The notes under the pieces: model-generated
Databases searched by the model: none
Seen by the model: the letters and a program-made list of their open reading frames with translations, nothing else
What the model was told of the DNA's origin: nothing
NCBI GenBank assembly: GCA_947499145.1
Contig: CANMNB010000004.1
Coordinates: 62,001 to 126,000 of the forward strand
From: an uncultured Arachnia sp.
GTDB lineage: Bacteria > Actinomycetota > Actinomycetes > Propionibacteriales > Propionibacteriaceae
Length of the DNA: 64,000 bases
Reading direction: 5' to 3'
Shown here: in pieces, positions 1 through 8,706 of the stretch
Layout: each line of letters opens with the position of its first letter
Numbering within the stretch: position 1 is the stretch's first letter
Made by a program: the position numbers and the translations under genes

Positions 1-899
1 ACCGCCTGACGATCCTGCGCGACGGCGCCCTCGTCGGCGAGTACCTGACCGACGACATCGACCGGACCGAGCTCATCTCTCTCATGCTCGGACGGGATCT
101 CGACGCGCTGCAGCAGCTGGGATCCGAGCGGCAGGCCCACCGTGAGGAGCCCGACGGCGAACCGGTGCTGACGGCGGACGAGATCTCCCGCGACGGTGTC
201 CTCACCCCCACGGACCTTGAGCTGTACCGGGGCGAGATCGTCGGGTTTGCCGGACTGCGCGGCTCGGGTCGCACGGAGCTGGGTCGGTTGCTCGCCGGCG
301 TGGACCGCTCCGACACCGGGCATGTGCGGCTGGACCGGAGCGCCACGGCCGGGTGGGCAGCCGGGGCGCGGGCCGGTGCGAGCTACCTTCCCGAGGACCG
401 CTCCGACGGGGGAGTGATCCACGACCTCTCGGTGGCCGACAACATCGTGCTGGCGCTGCAGGCAGCACGTGGGTGGCACCGGCCCATGACCGAGCGCGAG
501 CGCAACGAGATCGTCGACTGGTACCTGACCACGTTCAACATCGACCACGTCAGCCCCGACGCCCCCGTCGGGACGCTCTCCGGGGGATCCCAGCAGAAGG
601 TGCTCATGGCCCGGCTGCTGGCGACGCGTCCGCGCATCGTCGTCCTGGACGAGCCGACGAGCGGCATCGACATCGCCTCCAAGGTGGAGATCCAGGCGCA
701 GGTCTCCAAGCTGGCGACGCAGGGGGTCTCCGTGGTGTTCATCTCCTCGGACCTGGCCGAGGTGGTCCGCCTCGCGGATCGCATCGTCGTGCTGCGCGAC
801 GGCACCAAGATCGGCGAGCTGAGCAACGGGCCTGGCGTCACCGTCGACACGGTGGTGGAGATGATCGCTGCCGACCTCGAGTCGCTCGGGACGTCCTAA
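1..899 (+). CDS. Sugar ABC transporter ATPase, 5' truncated
   Basis: The reading frame is already open at the window edge (codons begin at base 3), so the first nucleotide-binding domain is mostly missing. What remains is the end of that domain and a complete second domain. The second domain has a P-loop-like GLRGSGRTEL lacking the catalytic lysine, a variant signature SGGSQQK and Walker B IVVLDEPTSGID. This is the pattern of the RbsA/MglA/YtfR family, in which the C-terminal site is degenerate. It would energise import of a monosaccharide at the cytoplasmic face. It is a diverged paralogue of the ATPase at 2148-3698 and probably belongs to a transporter lying mainly upstream. The substrate is unknown. 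Confidence 0.9.
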   Translation, partial: RLTILRDGALVGEYLTDDIDRTELISLMLGRDLDALQQLGSERQAHREEPDGEPVLTADEISRDGVLTPTDLELYRGEIVGFAGLRGSGRTELGRLLAGVDRSDTGHVRLDRSATAGWAAGARAGASYLPEDRSDGGVIHDLSVADNIVLALQAARGWHRPMTERERNEIVDWYLTTFNIDHVSPDAPVGTLSGGSQQKVLMARLLATRPRIVVLDEPTSGIDIASKVEIQAQVSKLATQGVSVVFISSDLAEVVRLADRIVVLRDGTKIGELSNGPGVTVDTVVEMIAADLESLGTS

Positions 900-942
900 C
901 CGCTCCGTGACCCAATCGTTATCGACGAATGTCGGACACCTC

Positions 943-971
943 TTGTTACCGGTAAATGTTCCCGGTAACAT
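943..971 (+). promoter_or_regulatory. Promoter of the ytfQ-like operon overlapped by two LacI-type palindromes
   Basis: TTGTTA (943-948) and TAACAT (966-971) are separated by 17 bp, a good sigma-70-type promoter. Two palindromes cover it: TGTTACCGGTAAAT (944-957, core TTACCGGTAA perfect) and ATGTTCCCGGTAACAT (956-971, one mismatch). Palindromes with a central CCGG/CG step are typical of LacI-family sugar repressors, so sugar-inducible repression is inferred. No regulator gene is present in the window. Confidence 0.7.
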
Positions 972-1055
972 CACCGTCAATGCCGGTACTCCGGCGAGTG
1001 AAGAATCGGATCTGTCACCAGGGCGGTGGGGGTCCACATCTCAAGGAGGAGACAG

Positions 1056-2072
1056 ATGTCCACATCCAAGCGTTGGGCCCGGATGGTGGGTCTCGTCGGG
1101 GCCGCAGCCATGGCCCTCACGATGACCGCGTGCGGCGAGGACGACTCGGCCATCGGGGCCGACCCCGCAAGCACCGGTGGTAGCGATTCCGAGGTGACGA
1201 CCATCGGGTTCGTCGCCGTCGGTCCGGAGGGCGCCTGGCGCCAAGCCAACGAGAAGAACATGCAGGAGACCTTCACGGAGGAGGCCGGCTACGAACTCAA
1301 GTACGCCCCGGCCACCAACCTCGACCAGAAGTCGCAGATCGACGCCTTCACCTCGTTCGTCGACGAGGGAGTGGACGTCATCCTGCTCTCGGCCACCGAG
1401 GGGTCGGGCTGGGAGGACTCCCTGACGCGTGCGCAGGAGGCCGAGATCCCGGTCATCCTCATCGACCGCGGTATCGAGCCCGACAACACTGACCTGTACG
1501 TGACCCGGATCGCGCCCGACAACATCGAGGTCAGCAAGGCCGTGGCGTCGTGGGCGCAGGAGGAGTTCCCGGACGGGGCGAACTACTTCGTCCTCGAGGG
1601 CCCGGCCGGCGTGTCCGTCGTCAACGAGCGCAACGTCGGCTGGGACGAGGTCATCGGCTCGGACTCCAAGTTCAACAAGGTGGGCGCCCAGACGGCGAAC
1701 TGGTCCACCGAAGAGGCGAAGGGCGTCTTCGAGACGGTCCTGAAGTCGAACAACAACGACGTCCAGATGGTGTTCGCCCAGAACGACGAGATGGGCCTCG
1801 GTGCCGTCCAGGCGGTCGAGGAGGCGGGCCTGGTCCCCGGTGAGGACGTCAAGATCGCCACGATCGACGGCACGAAGAACGCCCTCCAGGCACTGGCCGA
1901 CGGCAAGCTCAGCTTCGTCGCCGAGTACAACCCGCTGTTCGGCGAGACGGCGATGGACGTCGTCGAGAAGGTGCTGGCCGGTGAGGACGTCGAGCCCTAC
2001 ATCATCGTCGAGAGCCTGACATTCGACTCGCCGGAGGCTGCTGCCGAGGCGTTGCCGGACCGCCAGTTCTGA
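1056..2072 (+). CDS. ytfQ: Sugar-binding lipoprotein, YtfQ-like
   Basis: 338 aa periplasmic-binding-protein-like solute receptor of an ABC sugar importer. The N-terminus is a lipoprotein signal: basic start, hydrophobic stretch, lipobox LTMTAC with Cys26, so it should be tethered to the outer face of the membrane. Residues 45-330 resemble the type I sugar-binding fold. The GPEGAWRQANEKNM stretch, DVILLSATEGSGWED and IPVILIDRGI resemble E. coli YtfQ, a galactofuranose receptor. The ATG at 1056 is chosen because AAGGAGG lies 7-12 nt upstream and the signal peptide follows at once. It is first in the operon with an ATPase and two permeases in the same order as ytfQ-ytfR-ytfT-yjfF. Substrate (galactofuranose, arabinofuranose or other) is not proven. 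Confidence 0.88.
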   Translation: MSTSKRWARMVGLVGAAAMALTMTACGEDDSAIGADPASTGGSDSEVTTIGFVAVGPEGAWRQANEKNMQETFTEEAGYELKYAPATNLDQKSQIDAFTSFVDEGVDVILLSATEGSGWEDSLTRAQEAEIPVILIDRGIEPDNTDLYVTRIAPDNIEVSKAVASWAQEEFPDGANYFVLEGPAGVSVVNERNVGWDEVIGSDSKFNKVGAQTANWSTEEAKGVFETVLKSNNNDVQMVFAQNDEMGLGAVQAVEEAGLVPGEDVKIATIDGTKNALQALADGKLSFVAEYNPLFGETAMDVVEKVLAGEDVEPYIIVESLTFDSPEAAAEALPDRQF

Positions 2073-2147
2073 CAGCTGGATACTGAGCCCTGCGCGGTGG
2101 CCGACGAGTCGCCGCGCAGGGTCGGCCCTCGACACGAAGGAGAACCC

Positions 2148-3698
2148 ATGCAGGCCCAGCCGATCGTGGAGATGTCCGGGATCACCGTGACCTTTCCCGG
2201 GGTCAAGGCCCTGGACGCGGTGGACTTCCGACTCTTCCCCGGTGAGGTGCACTCGCTGCTGGGTGAGAACGGCGCCGGCAAGTCGACTCTCATCAAGGCC
2301 CTGACGGGCGTCTACCGGATCGACGCCGGGGAAGTGCGGATGGCCGGCGAGCCGCTCCACCTCCACGGCACCGCCGATGCGCAGGAGGCCGGGATCTCCA
2401 CGGTGTACCAGGAGGTCAACCTGGCCTCCAACCTCACCATCGGTGAGAACGTGATGCTGGGCCACGAGGTGTACGGCCGTGGCGGAATCAACTGGAAGGC
2501 CACCCACAAGGCGGCAGCGGAGCACCTCGCAAAGCTTGGCCTGTCCCACCTGGACCCGCGGGCCCCGTTGTCCTCGCTCTCGCTGGCAATCCAGCAGCTG
2601 GTCGCGCTCAGCCGTGCCATGGTGACGCAGGCCAAGGTCCTGATCCTCGACGAGCCCACCTCGAGCCTCGACGCCCACGAGGTGGACCAATTGTTCACCG
2701 TCATCAGGCGGCTGCGCGCCGAGGGCGTCGCCATCCTCTTCGTCTCCCACTTCCTCGACCAGGTCTTCGAGATCAGCGACCGGCTGACAGTGCTGCGCAA
2801 CGGGTCCCTCGTCGGGGAGCACCTGATCGACGAAATCAGCCGTGCGGGCCTCATCTCGGAGATGATCGGCCAGGACCTTGCGCTGCTGCGGTCCATGGAG
2901 TCCGAGCGCGACGTCGATCCCGCCGCCGGGGACGTCATCTACCGCGCCCACGGACTGGGTCGCAAGGGGTCCATCGCCGCCACCGACCTCGAACTGCGCC
3001 GCGGCGAGGTGATCGGCGTCGCCGGTCTGCTGGGCTCCGGCCGCACCGAACTGGCGCGGCTGGTCTACGGCGCGGACAAGCCCGACACCGGCACGATCGA
3101 ACTCCACGGCGAACGCACCGACATCCACACGCCCGCAGCCGGCATGCGACGGCGCATCGCCCTGTCCAGCGAGAACCGTCGCGACGAGGGCATCATCCGC
3201 GACCTCACGGTGCGGGAGAACATCATCCTCGGCCTCCAGGCGAAGCGCGGCTGGGCCAGGCCGCTGCCGCGCAAGGAGGTCGACGAGCTCGTCGCCACCT
3301 ACCTGCGCGACCTCAACGTGCGCCCCCCGGACCCCGACCGCGCCATCAAGAACCTCTCCGGCGGCAACCAGCAGAAGGTGCTGCTGGGCCGCTGGCTCGC
3401 CACCGACCCCGAGATCCTCATCCTCGACGAGCCGACCCGCGGGATCGACGTCGGGGCCAAGGCCGAGATCCAGAAACGTGTCCTGGAACTGGCGGAGGGA
3501 GGTGTCTCGGTGGTGTTCATCTCATCGGAACTCGACGAGGTCGTGCGCCTCAGTGACAGGATCATCGTGATGAAGGATCGCAAGAAGATCGCGGAGATCG
3601 CCAACGGACCGGACGTCACGGTGGAGTCCATCGTGCAGCTGATCGCGGCCGAGGACGACGAGACCGCCGTCGGCAACACGCAGGGGGTCGCGCGGTGA
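2148..3698 (+). CDS. ytfR: Sugar ABC transporter ATPase, YtfR-like
   Basis: 516 aa, two fused nucleotide-binding domains. Domain 1 has an intact Walker A GENGAGKST (about residues 39-47) and Walker B LILDEPTSSLD. Domain 2 has the degenerate P-loop GLLGSGRTEL without lysine, but signature LSGGNQQK and Walker B LILDEPTRGID, as in RbsA/MglA/YtfR. It drives sugar uptake through the two downstream permeases. The start is the ATG preceded by AAGGAG at 2137-2142. In-frame codons upstream lack a ribosome site. The stop overlaps the GTG of the next gene by 4 nt, indicating translational coupling. Confidence 0.92.
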   Translation: MQAQPIVEMSGITVTFPGVKALDAVDFRLFPGEVHSLLGENGAGKSTLIKALTGVYRIDAGEVRMAGEPLHLHGTADAQEAGISTVYQEVNLASNLTIGENVMLGHEVYGRGGINWKATHKAAAEHLAKLGLSHLDPRAPLSSLSLAIQQLVALSRAMVTQAKVLILDEPTSSLDAHEVDQLFTVIRRLRAEGVAILFVSHFLDQVFEISDRLTVLRNGSLVGEHLIDEISRAGLISEMIGQDLALLRSMESERDVDPAAGDVIYRAHGLGRKGSIAATDLELRRGEVIGVAGLLGSGRTELARLVYGADKPDTGTIELHGERTDIHTPAAGMRRRIALSSENRRDEGIIRDLTVRENIILGLQAKRGWARPLPRKEVDELVATYLRDLNVRPPDPDRAIKNLSGGNQQKVLLGRWLATDPEILILDEPTRGIDVGAKAEIQKRVLELAEGGVSVVFISSELDEVVRLSDRIIVMKDRKKIAEIANGPDVTVESIVQLIAAEDDETAVGNTQGVAR

Positions 3699-4759
3699 GC
3701 GGCGACACGTCGAGGCCTGCGTTGCTTGGGATCCTCCGCCACCAGTACATGTGGGGCGTCATCGCCATCGTCCTGCTCCTGCTGGTCAACCTGGCGAAGG
3801 ACCCCACCTACCTGGCCATCAGCTACAACGCCGCCAACGGCAACCTCGTCGGGAACCTCATCGACATCCTGCGTGCCGCCGCCCCGATCATGATGATCGC
3901 CATCGGCATGTGCCTGGTCATCGCCACCAGCGGCATCGACCTCTCGGTGGGCTCGGTCATGGTGGTGGCCGGCGCCGTGGCCATGGAGTTCCTCTCCGGG
4001 GCACCGGACAACGTCGGCTCGGCCGCCCTGGCGCTCGCGCTGTCCCTGCTCCTCGCGCTGGTGCTGGGACTGTTCAACGGGTTCCTCGTGGCCGTGGTGG
4101 GACTCCAACCGTTCATCAGCACGCTGGTGATGATGATGGCCGGTCGCGGCATCGCCAAGGTCATCACGTCAGGGCAGAACACCGCCTCCACGAACGGCTC
4201 GTTCCGGTGGCTGGCCAACGGGTACGTGTTCGGCCTGCCGGTGGTGTTCCTCATCGCCCTGGCCGTCGTCATCGGCGTCGGGCTGCTGGTGCGACGCAGC
4301 GCACTGGGTCTGATGATCGAGGCGATCGGCATGGACCCGAAGGCCGCGCGGCTGGCCGGCGTGAACCGTCGCGGACTCCTGCTGGCCGTGTACTCGCTGA
4401 GCGGCCTGCTGGCCGGCGTCGCGGGGGTGTTCGCCACCGCGTCGGTCATGACGGTCGACGTGTCGCGCACCGGCTACCAGCTGGAGATGGACGCGATCCT
4501 GGCCGTCGTCATCGGCGGCACCTCCCTGGCCGGCGGCAAGTTCAACCTCGCCGGCGCGACGATCGGCGCACTGCTCATCGCCGTGCTCGACAAGACCGTG
4601 GTGTTCCTCGGGGTCTCCTCGTCGGCCACCCCCGCGTTCAAGGCGATGGTGATCGTGATCCTCTGCCTGCTGCAGTCGGAGCGCGTCCGCACCCTGTTCC
4701 GAGCCCGACGTCGCCCACCGGCGGTCGCATCCCAGGAGAAGGAGGTCGTGGCGGCATGA
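3695..4759 (+). CDS. ytfT: Sugar ABC transporter permease, YtfT-like
   Basis: 354 aa, with roughly ten hydrophobic segments from residue 10 to 335, of the RbsC/AraH permease family (BPD_transp_2). The conserved cytoplasmic loop motif SGIDLSVGSVM is present near residue 88, and GGTSLAGGKFNLAGA towards the C-terminus is the usual permease signature. It starts at GTG within GTGA, overlapping the ATPase stop, and ends in an ATGA overlap with the second permease. It should form a heterodimeric channel with the next gene product, as YtfT and YjfF do. Confidence 0.9.
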   Translation: MSGDTSRPALLGILRHQYMWGVIAIVLLLLVNLAKDPTYLAISYNAANGNLVGNLIDILRAAAPIMMIAIGMCLVIATSGIDLSVGSVMVVAGAVAMEFLSGAPDNVGSAALALALSLLLALVLGLFNGFLVAVVGLQPFISTLVMMMAGRGIAKVITSGQNTASTNGSFRWLANGYVFGLPVVFLIALAVVIGVGLLVRRSALGLMIEAIGMDPKAARLAGVNRRGLLLAVYSLSGLLAGVAGVFATASVMTVDVSRTGYQLEMDAILAVVIGGTSLAGGKFNLAGATIGALLIAVLDKTVVFLGVSSSATPAFKAMVIVILCLLQSERVRTLFRARRRPPAVASQEKEVVAA

Positions 4760-5793
4760 CGACCACACTCACCCCCCAGCACAAGCCCGGGACCCGGCAG
4801 CGGCGTTCGCCCGCAGAGTGGGTCAAGCTCAGGCTGGACCTCCTGCCCACCGTCGCGGCCGTGGTCATCTTCCTGGCCATGGTGGCCTACGGCGAGATCG
4901 CCTACGGGCGCATCCTGCAGATGAACACGATCTCCAACCTGTTCATCAACAACGCCCACCTCATCATCCTCGCCGTCGGGATGACGTTCGTGATCCTGAC
5001 CGGGGGCATCGACCTCTCCGTCGGCGCGGTCATCGCCTTCAGCAGCGTCGCCGGCGTGATGCTGATGAACGCCGGACTCAACGGCTGGTTGGTCATCGTC
5101 CTCATGGTGGCGATCGGCGCTGCCTTCGGCCTGGCCTCCGGTGTGCTGGTGCAGTACTTCGACGTCCAGCCGTTCATCGCGACGCTCGCCATGATGTTCC
5201 TCGCGCGCGGCCTCGCGTCGATCCTCAGCACCGTGCCCGAGCGACTCGAGGACGGCGTCGCCATCCGATCCCTCGCGACGCAGTTCAAGATCATCGACGG
5301 CCCGAAGGTCAACGACCTCGTCATCACCCCCGGCGTCCTCATCGCCGCCGTGGTGGTCCTAGCCGGCTACTTCGTGCTGCACCGCACGCGGACCGGACGG
5401 ACCGTCTACGCCATCGGCGGGTCCGAGCAGTCGGCGTCGCTGATGGGCCTGCCGGTGCACCGGACGAAGATGCTGGTCTACGTCATCAGCGGCTCGCTCG
5501 CCGGGCTGGCCGCCGTCGTCTACACGGCGAGGCTCGGCATCGCGCAGAACATCACCGGCATCGGGTGGGAGTTGGACGCGATCGCCGCCACCGTCATCGG
5601 CGGAACGCTCCTGACCGGCGGTGCGGGCTTCGTGCTCGGGTCGGTCGTCGGCTCGCTGGTGCTCGGTCTCATGATCGTCCTCATCACGCGCGACGGCAGC
5701 GTCCCTCCGGAGGCGACGACCATCATCACCGGCGGCATCCTGCTGGTGTTCGTCCTGTTGCAGCGCCTCGTCCTCACGCGCCGGGGCGACTGA
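4756..5793 (+). CDS. yjfF: Sugar ABC transporter permease, YjfF-like
   Basis: 345 aa second permease of the same family, starting at ATG in an ATGA overlap. A longer in-frame extension upstream is only an open frame over ytfT. The short cytoplasmic N-terminus (about 30 aa) is followed by multiple membrane spans. The family loop GGIDLSVGAVIAF and the C-terminal GGTLLTGGAGFVLGS are visible. It is last in the operon and no terminator hairpin is obvious. A dispersed palindromic repeat lies immediately downstream. Confidence 0.9.
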   Translation: MTTTLTPQHKPGTRQRRSPAEWVKLRLDLLPTVAAVVIFLAMVAYGEIAYGRILQMNTISNLFINNAHLIILAVGMTFVILTGGIDLSVGAVIAFSSVAGVMLMNAGLNGWLVIVLMVAIGAAFGLASGVLVQYFDVQPFIATLAMMFLARGLASILSTVPERLEDGVAIRSLATQFKIIDGPKVNDLVITPGVLIAAVVVLAGYFVLHRTRTGRTVYAIGGSEQSASLMGLPVHRTKMLVYVISGSLAGLAAVVYTARLGIAQNITGIGWELDAIAATVIGGTLLTGGAGFVLGSVVGSLVLGLMIVLITRDGSVPPEATTIITGGILLVFVLLQRLVLTRRGD

Positions 5794-5819
5794 GTGGGGC
5801 CAAAGTGACACAAAGGGCT

Positions 5820-5876
5820 AGTCAGGTATCGATACTCGGAAGCGGACGGGGGAAAATCGATCAGTGATCGATTTTC
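5820..5876 (+). repeat. Dispersed palindromic element, copy 1
   Basis: A perfect palindrome, arms GAAAATCGATCA (5852-5863) and TGATCGATTTTC (5865-5876) around a single G, is preceded by TCGGAAGCGGACGGGG and by a second small palindrome GTATCGATAC (5826-5835). The same composite recurs near 20063, 20289 and 36951. Here it separates the sugar operon from the glycosyltransferase gene and could act as a terminator-like hairpin. Confidence 0.85.
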
Positions 5877-5919
5877 ACAGGGGCGGCGGGGCTGACCTGC
5901 AGGCTGGTTGAATGGGGCG

Positions 5920-7020
5920 GTGCGCATCGCCCAGCTGGCCAACTTCGTGGGGCCGACGTCGGGTGGCATGAAGGTGGTCATCGACCAACTGGGCGCCGGC
6001 TACGTCGCCGCCGGACACGAGCGCATCTTCGTCTCGCCCGGGAAGCAGGACTCCGTCGTCGAGACCGAGGCCGGGATCCTCGTGACCGTCCGGGCACCCC
6101 GGCTGACGCCCCAGTACCGGATGATCGCGCGGCCGTGGCGGGCGCTCGAGGTGCTCGAGCGGTTCGGGCCCACGTCGATCGAGGTCTCGGACAAGTGGAC
6201 CCTCTCACCCGCTGGACGGTGGGCATCCAAGCGAGGGATCGGGTCCGTGCTGTTCAGCCATGAGCGCCTCTCCGACATGCTGACGATGTGGATCCGCCGC
6301 TCCTTCGGCGTGGAGGCGACGGTGGGGGCGCTCAACCGGCGGCTCGCCAAGGAGTTCGACGCGGTGGTCGTCACCTCCCGCTACGCCGCCGACGAGTTCG
6401 CCGACACCGGGGCCGACCTTGAACTGGTGCCGCTCGGAGTCGACCTGCAGACCTTCCACCCGAGCAAGGGGGAACCGGCCGACGACGGGTGGATCACGCT
6501 CTGCTACGTCGGCAGACTCAGCCACGAGAAGAGCCCGCAACTCGCCGTCGCCACAGCCGTCGAGCTGCATCGCCGTGGGCACCGGGTGCGTCTCGACGCC
6601 TACGGCACCGGCCCCGACCTGGCCGAGCTCCAGCAGATCGCCGGCGACGCCCCGGTCACCTTCCACGGCTTCGTCGACGGCCGCGACGCCGTCGCGCGGG
6701 CCTTCGCCACCAGCGACATCTCCCTGTCCGTGTGCCCCGCGGAGACCTTCGGGCTGGCCGTCCTCGAGGCCCTCGCCTGCGGCACACCCGTCGTCACTGC
6801 TGATCGCGGGGGCGCACGCGAACTCGTCGACGAGACGTCCGGGGCGTGGGGGAGGCCGGATCCCCAATCCCTGGCCGACGCGGTCGAGACCTTGCTGCCG
6901 CGCCTGTCGCCCGACCTCCGGCGGGCCGCCCGACAACGCGCCGAGCGCTACACCTGGCAACACACCATCGACCGCATGCTCGACCTGCACGAACGACTCG
7001 CCGCAAAGGAGGACCGATGA
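5920..7020 (+). CDS. Glycosyltransferase, GT4-like
   Basis: About 366 aa of GT-B fold. The N-terminal domain has a glycine-rich acceptor loop (GPTSGGMK). The C-terminal donor domain has VGRLSHEKSPQLAV and the retaining EX7E motif ETFGLAVLE, then CGTPVVTADRGGARELV. It transfers a sugar from a nucleotide donor; donor and acceptor cannot be told. Start is uncertain: GTG 5920 (VRIAQLANF, the usual family N-terminus) is preferred over TTG 5908. Neither has a strong ribosome site. The stop overlaps the next gene (ATGA), so the two products are probably made together. Confidence 0.82.
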   Translation: MRIAQLANFVGPTSGGMKVVIDQLGAGYVAAGHERIFVSPGKQDSVVETEAGILVTVRAPRLTPQYRMIARPWRALEVLERFGPTSIEVSDKWTLSPAGRWASKRGIGSVLFSHERLSDMLTMWIRRSFGVEATVGALNRRLAKEFDAVVVTSRYAADEFADTGADLELVPLGVDLQTFHPSKGEPADDGWITLCYVGRLSHEKSPQLAVATAVELHRRGHRVRLDAYGTGPDLAELQQIAGDAPVTFHGFVDGRDAVARAFATSDISLSVCPAETFGLAVLEALACGTPVVTADRGGARELVDETSGAWGRPDPQSLADAVETLLPRLSPDLRRAARQRAERYTWQHTIDRMLDLHERLAAKEDR

Positions 7021-7628
7021 ACCATCCGATCCGCAACTCGCTGTTGCTGCTCGGTGGAACCGCCGCCGCTGCTGCCCTCGGAGCCCCCCGCCCCACACCC
7101 CACCGGGACACGTCGGTCAGCGAGCTCGTGGACCGGCTCCGGACCACCGGGCTGGAGGGCGCCGCACTCGTGAACGAGGCCATTCGCGACGTGGCCCGGA
7201 ACTTCCCACACCACTCCGTGTGGCACCTGTGGGAGACCCCGCATGTGGCGCTGCGGAACGGACGCGGCTGGTCCCACCAGTACAACTCCGTGCTCGCAGA
7301 GGTTCTGCGGGGCCTCGGCCTCGACGTGCGCCTCGTGCACGCCGCCCGGGTCCGGGGGTTCGGCAGTCCCTGGTTCTTCACGAGCCACGCCTGGGTGAAG
7401 GTGGTGGTCGACGGACGGCTGCGGGACGCCTGCGCCAGCCGGGAGACCAACACCGTCGAGCGCGTCCCGTTCGTCGCCGTCACCGAGGAACTGCCGTTCC
7501 GGCGGGTCAGCCGGATCGCGACGGCGATGGGCCTCGTCCCGTTCGTCGTCGGGGCGGTGTGGCGGTCCTGGCTGACCGGCGAGACCGTGCCGGACTGGCT
7601 CTACCGGGAGCGTCCCTCAGGAGCCTGA
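7017..7628 (+). CDS. Hypothetical transglutaminase-like protein
   Basis: 203 aa, starting at an ATGA overlap with a strong AAAGGAGG site. The N-terminal 25 aa are hydrophobic (LLLLGGTAAAAALGA), perhaps a membrane anchor or poor signal peptide. Residues 75-150 resemble the transglutaminase/peptidase core: a YNSVLAEVLRGLGLDVRLV helix and then SHAWVKVVVDGRLRDAC, which would supply the His and Asp. The catalytic Cys expected at the start of the helix is not evident (GRGWSHQYNS there), so activity is doubtful. I do not recognise the family by name. Its coupling to a glycosyltransferase suggests a shared cell-surface role. It overlaps the convergent gene by 12 nt. Confidence 0.7.
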   Translation: MNHPIRNSLLLLGGTAAAAALGAPRPTPHRDTSVSELVDRLRTTGLEGAALVNEAIRDVARNFPHHSVWHLWETPHVALRNGRGWSHQYNSVLAEVLRGLGLDVRLVHAARVRGFGSPWFFTSHAWVKVVVDGRLRDACASRETNTVERVPFVAVTEELPFRRVSRIATAMGLVPFVVGAVWRSWLTGETVPDWLYRERPSGA

Positions 7629-8678
7629 CAGGAGGTCCAGGACCATCGGCTTCACCCGGGTGCCGTAGAGCTCGACGGCGCGCATCATGTCGTCGTGGGG
7701 GAGGGTGCCGTTGCCGTACTTCATCCCGAACCGGGTGGCACCCAGTGAGGAAATGGTGCGGGCGATCTTCGTCGCCACGGTCTCCGGCGACCCCAGGTGC
7801 AGGGCCCCGTCGCGCATCTCGGCCTGGAACTGTGCCCGGCTCGGCGGCGGCCAACCACGCTCCGCCCCGATGCGCCGCATGCTCGCCTCCCAGTGCGGGA
7901 AGTAACTCTCCGCCGCCTCCTCGTCGGTGTCGGCCACGAAGCCGTGCGAGTGCACCGCCACCCGCCGCTCGCCGTGTCCGGCCTCGGCCAAGGCGTGACG
8001 GAAGTAGTCGGCGAAGGGCGCGAACCTCTCCGGCTGGCCGCCGATGATGGCCAGCTCCAAACCGAAGCCGTATGCAGCCGCCCGCGCCACCGACGCCGGG
8101 GTGCCGCCGACGGCGACCCACGTCGGGATCCCGTGCTCGTGGCCTGTGGTGGGGAAGATGCGCTGGTCGGTCAACCCGGCTCGTGTCCGACCCGACCAGG
8201 TCACGGGTCCCTCCGAGCGGAGCTGCGCGAACAGGTCGAGCTTCTCGCTGAACAGGTCCTCGTAGTCGGCCAGGTCGTAGCCGAACAGCGGGAACGACTC
8301 GATGAAGGAGCCGCGACCGAGTGACACCTCGGCCCGACCCTCGGAGATGCCGTCCAGCGTGGCGAAGCGTTCGTAGACCCGCACTGGGTCGTCCGAGGAC
8401 AGGACGGTCACCGCCGAGATCAGCTTGACGTGCGAGGTCCGCGCGGCGATGGCGGACAGCACGACGTCGGGTGCGGAGACGGCGTAGTCGGGACGGTGGT
8501 GCTCCCCGATGCCGACGACGTCGAGCCCCACGTCGTCGGCCAGGACCCCCTCCGCGACGACGTCGCGCAGCACCTGGCCGTGGGACTTCTCCCGGCCGTG
8601 CTCGTCGAGCGTCACGTCGCCGAAGGTGTGGATCCCGAACTCGATCACGTCGGTGTGCCGTTCAGTGGACCTGCTCAT
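7617..8678 (-). CDS. LLM-class flavin-dependent oxidoreductase (Atu2307/2I7G-like)
   Basis: 353 aa TIM-barrel protein of the bacterial luciferase superfamily. EFGIHTFGDV at the N-terminus, GIGEHHRPDYAVSAP near residue 55, AVTVLSSDDPVRVYE and GRGSFIESFPLFGYD match the LLM subfamily typified by Agrobacterium Atu2307. These are probable FMN-dependent monooxygenases or reductases of unknown substrate. The ATG at 8678 has GAGGAAGGAA upstream on the minus strand. It is one of three LLM proteins in the window. A 26-bp near-palindrome at 8707-8732 lies about 30 nt upstream of its start. Confidence 0.87.
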   Translation of the reverse strand: MSRSTERHTDVIEFGIHTFGDVTLDEHGREKSHGQVLRDVVAEGVLADDVGLDVVGIGEHHRPDYAVSAPDVVLSAIAARTSHVKLISAVTVLSSDDPVRVYERFATLDGISEGRAEVSLGRGSFIESFPLFGYDLADYEDLFSEKLDLFAQLRSEGPVTWSGRTRAGLTDQRIFPTTGHEHGIPTWVAVGGTPASVARAAAYGFGLELAIIGGQPERFAPFADYFRHALAEAGHGERRVAVHSHGFVADTDEEAAESYFPHWEASMRRIGAERGWPPPSRAQFQAEMRDGALHLGSPETVATKIARTISSLGATRFGMKYGNGTLPHDDMMRAVELYGTRVKPMVLDLLSGS

Positions 8679-8706
8679 GTCCCGGGTTCCTTCCTCAGAC
8701 GCCGAT

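Noticed and set aside
1041-3128. Long minus-strand frame opposite the sugar operon
   Set aside because: It is the mirror of high-GC coding genes with no recognisable domain; typical antisense open frame.
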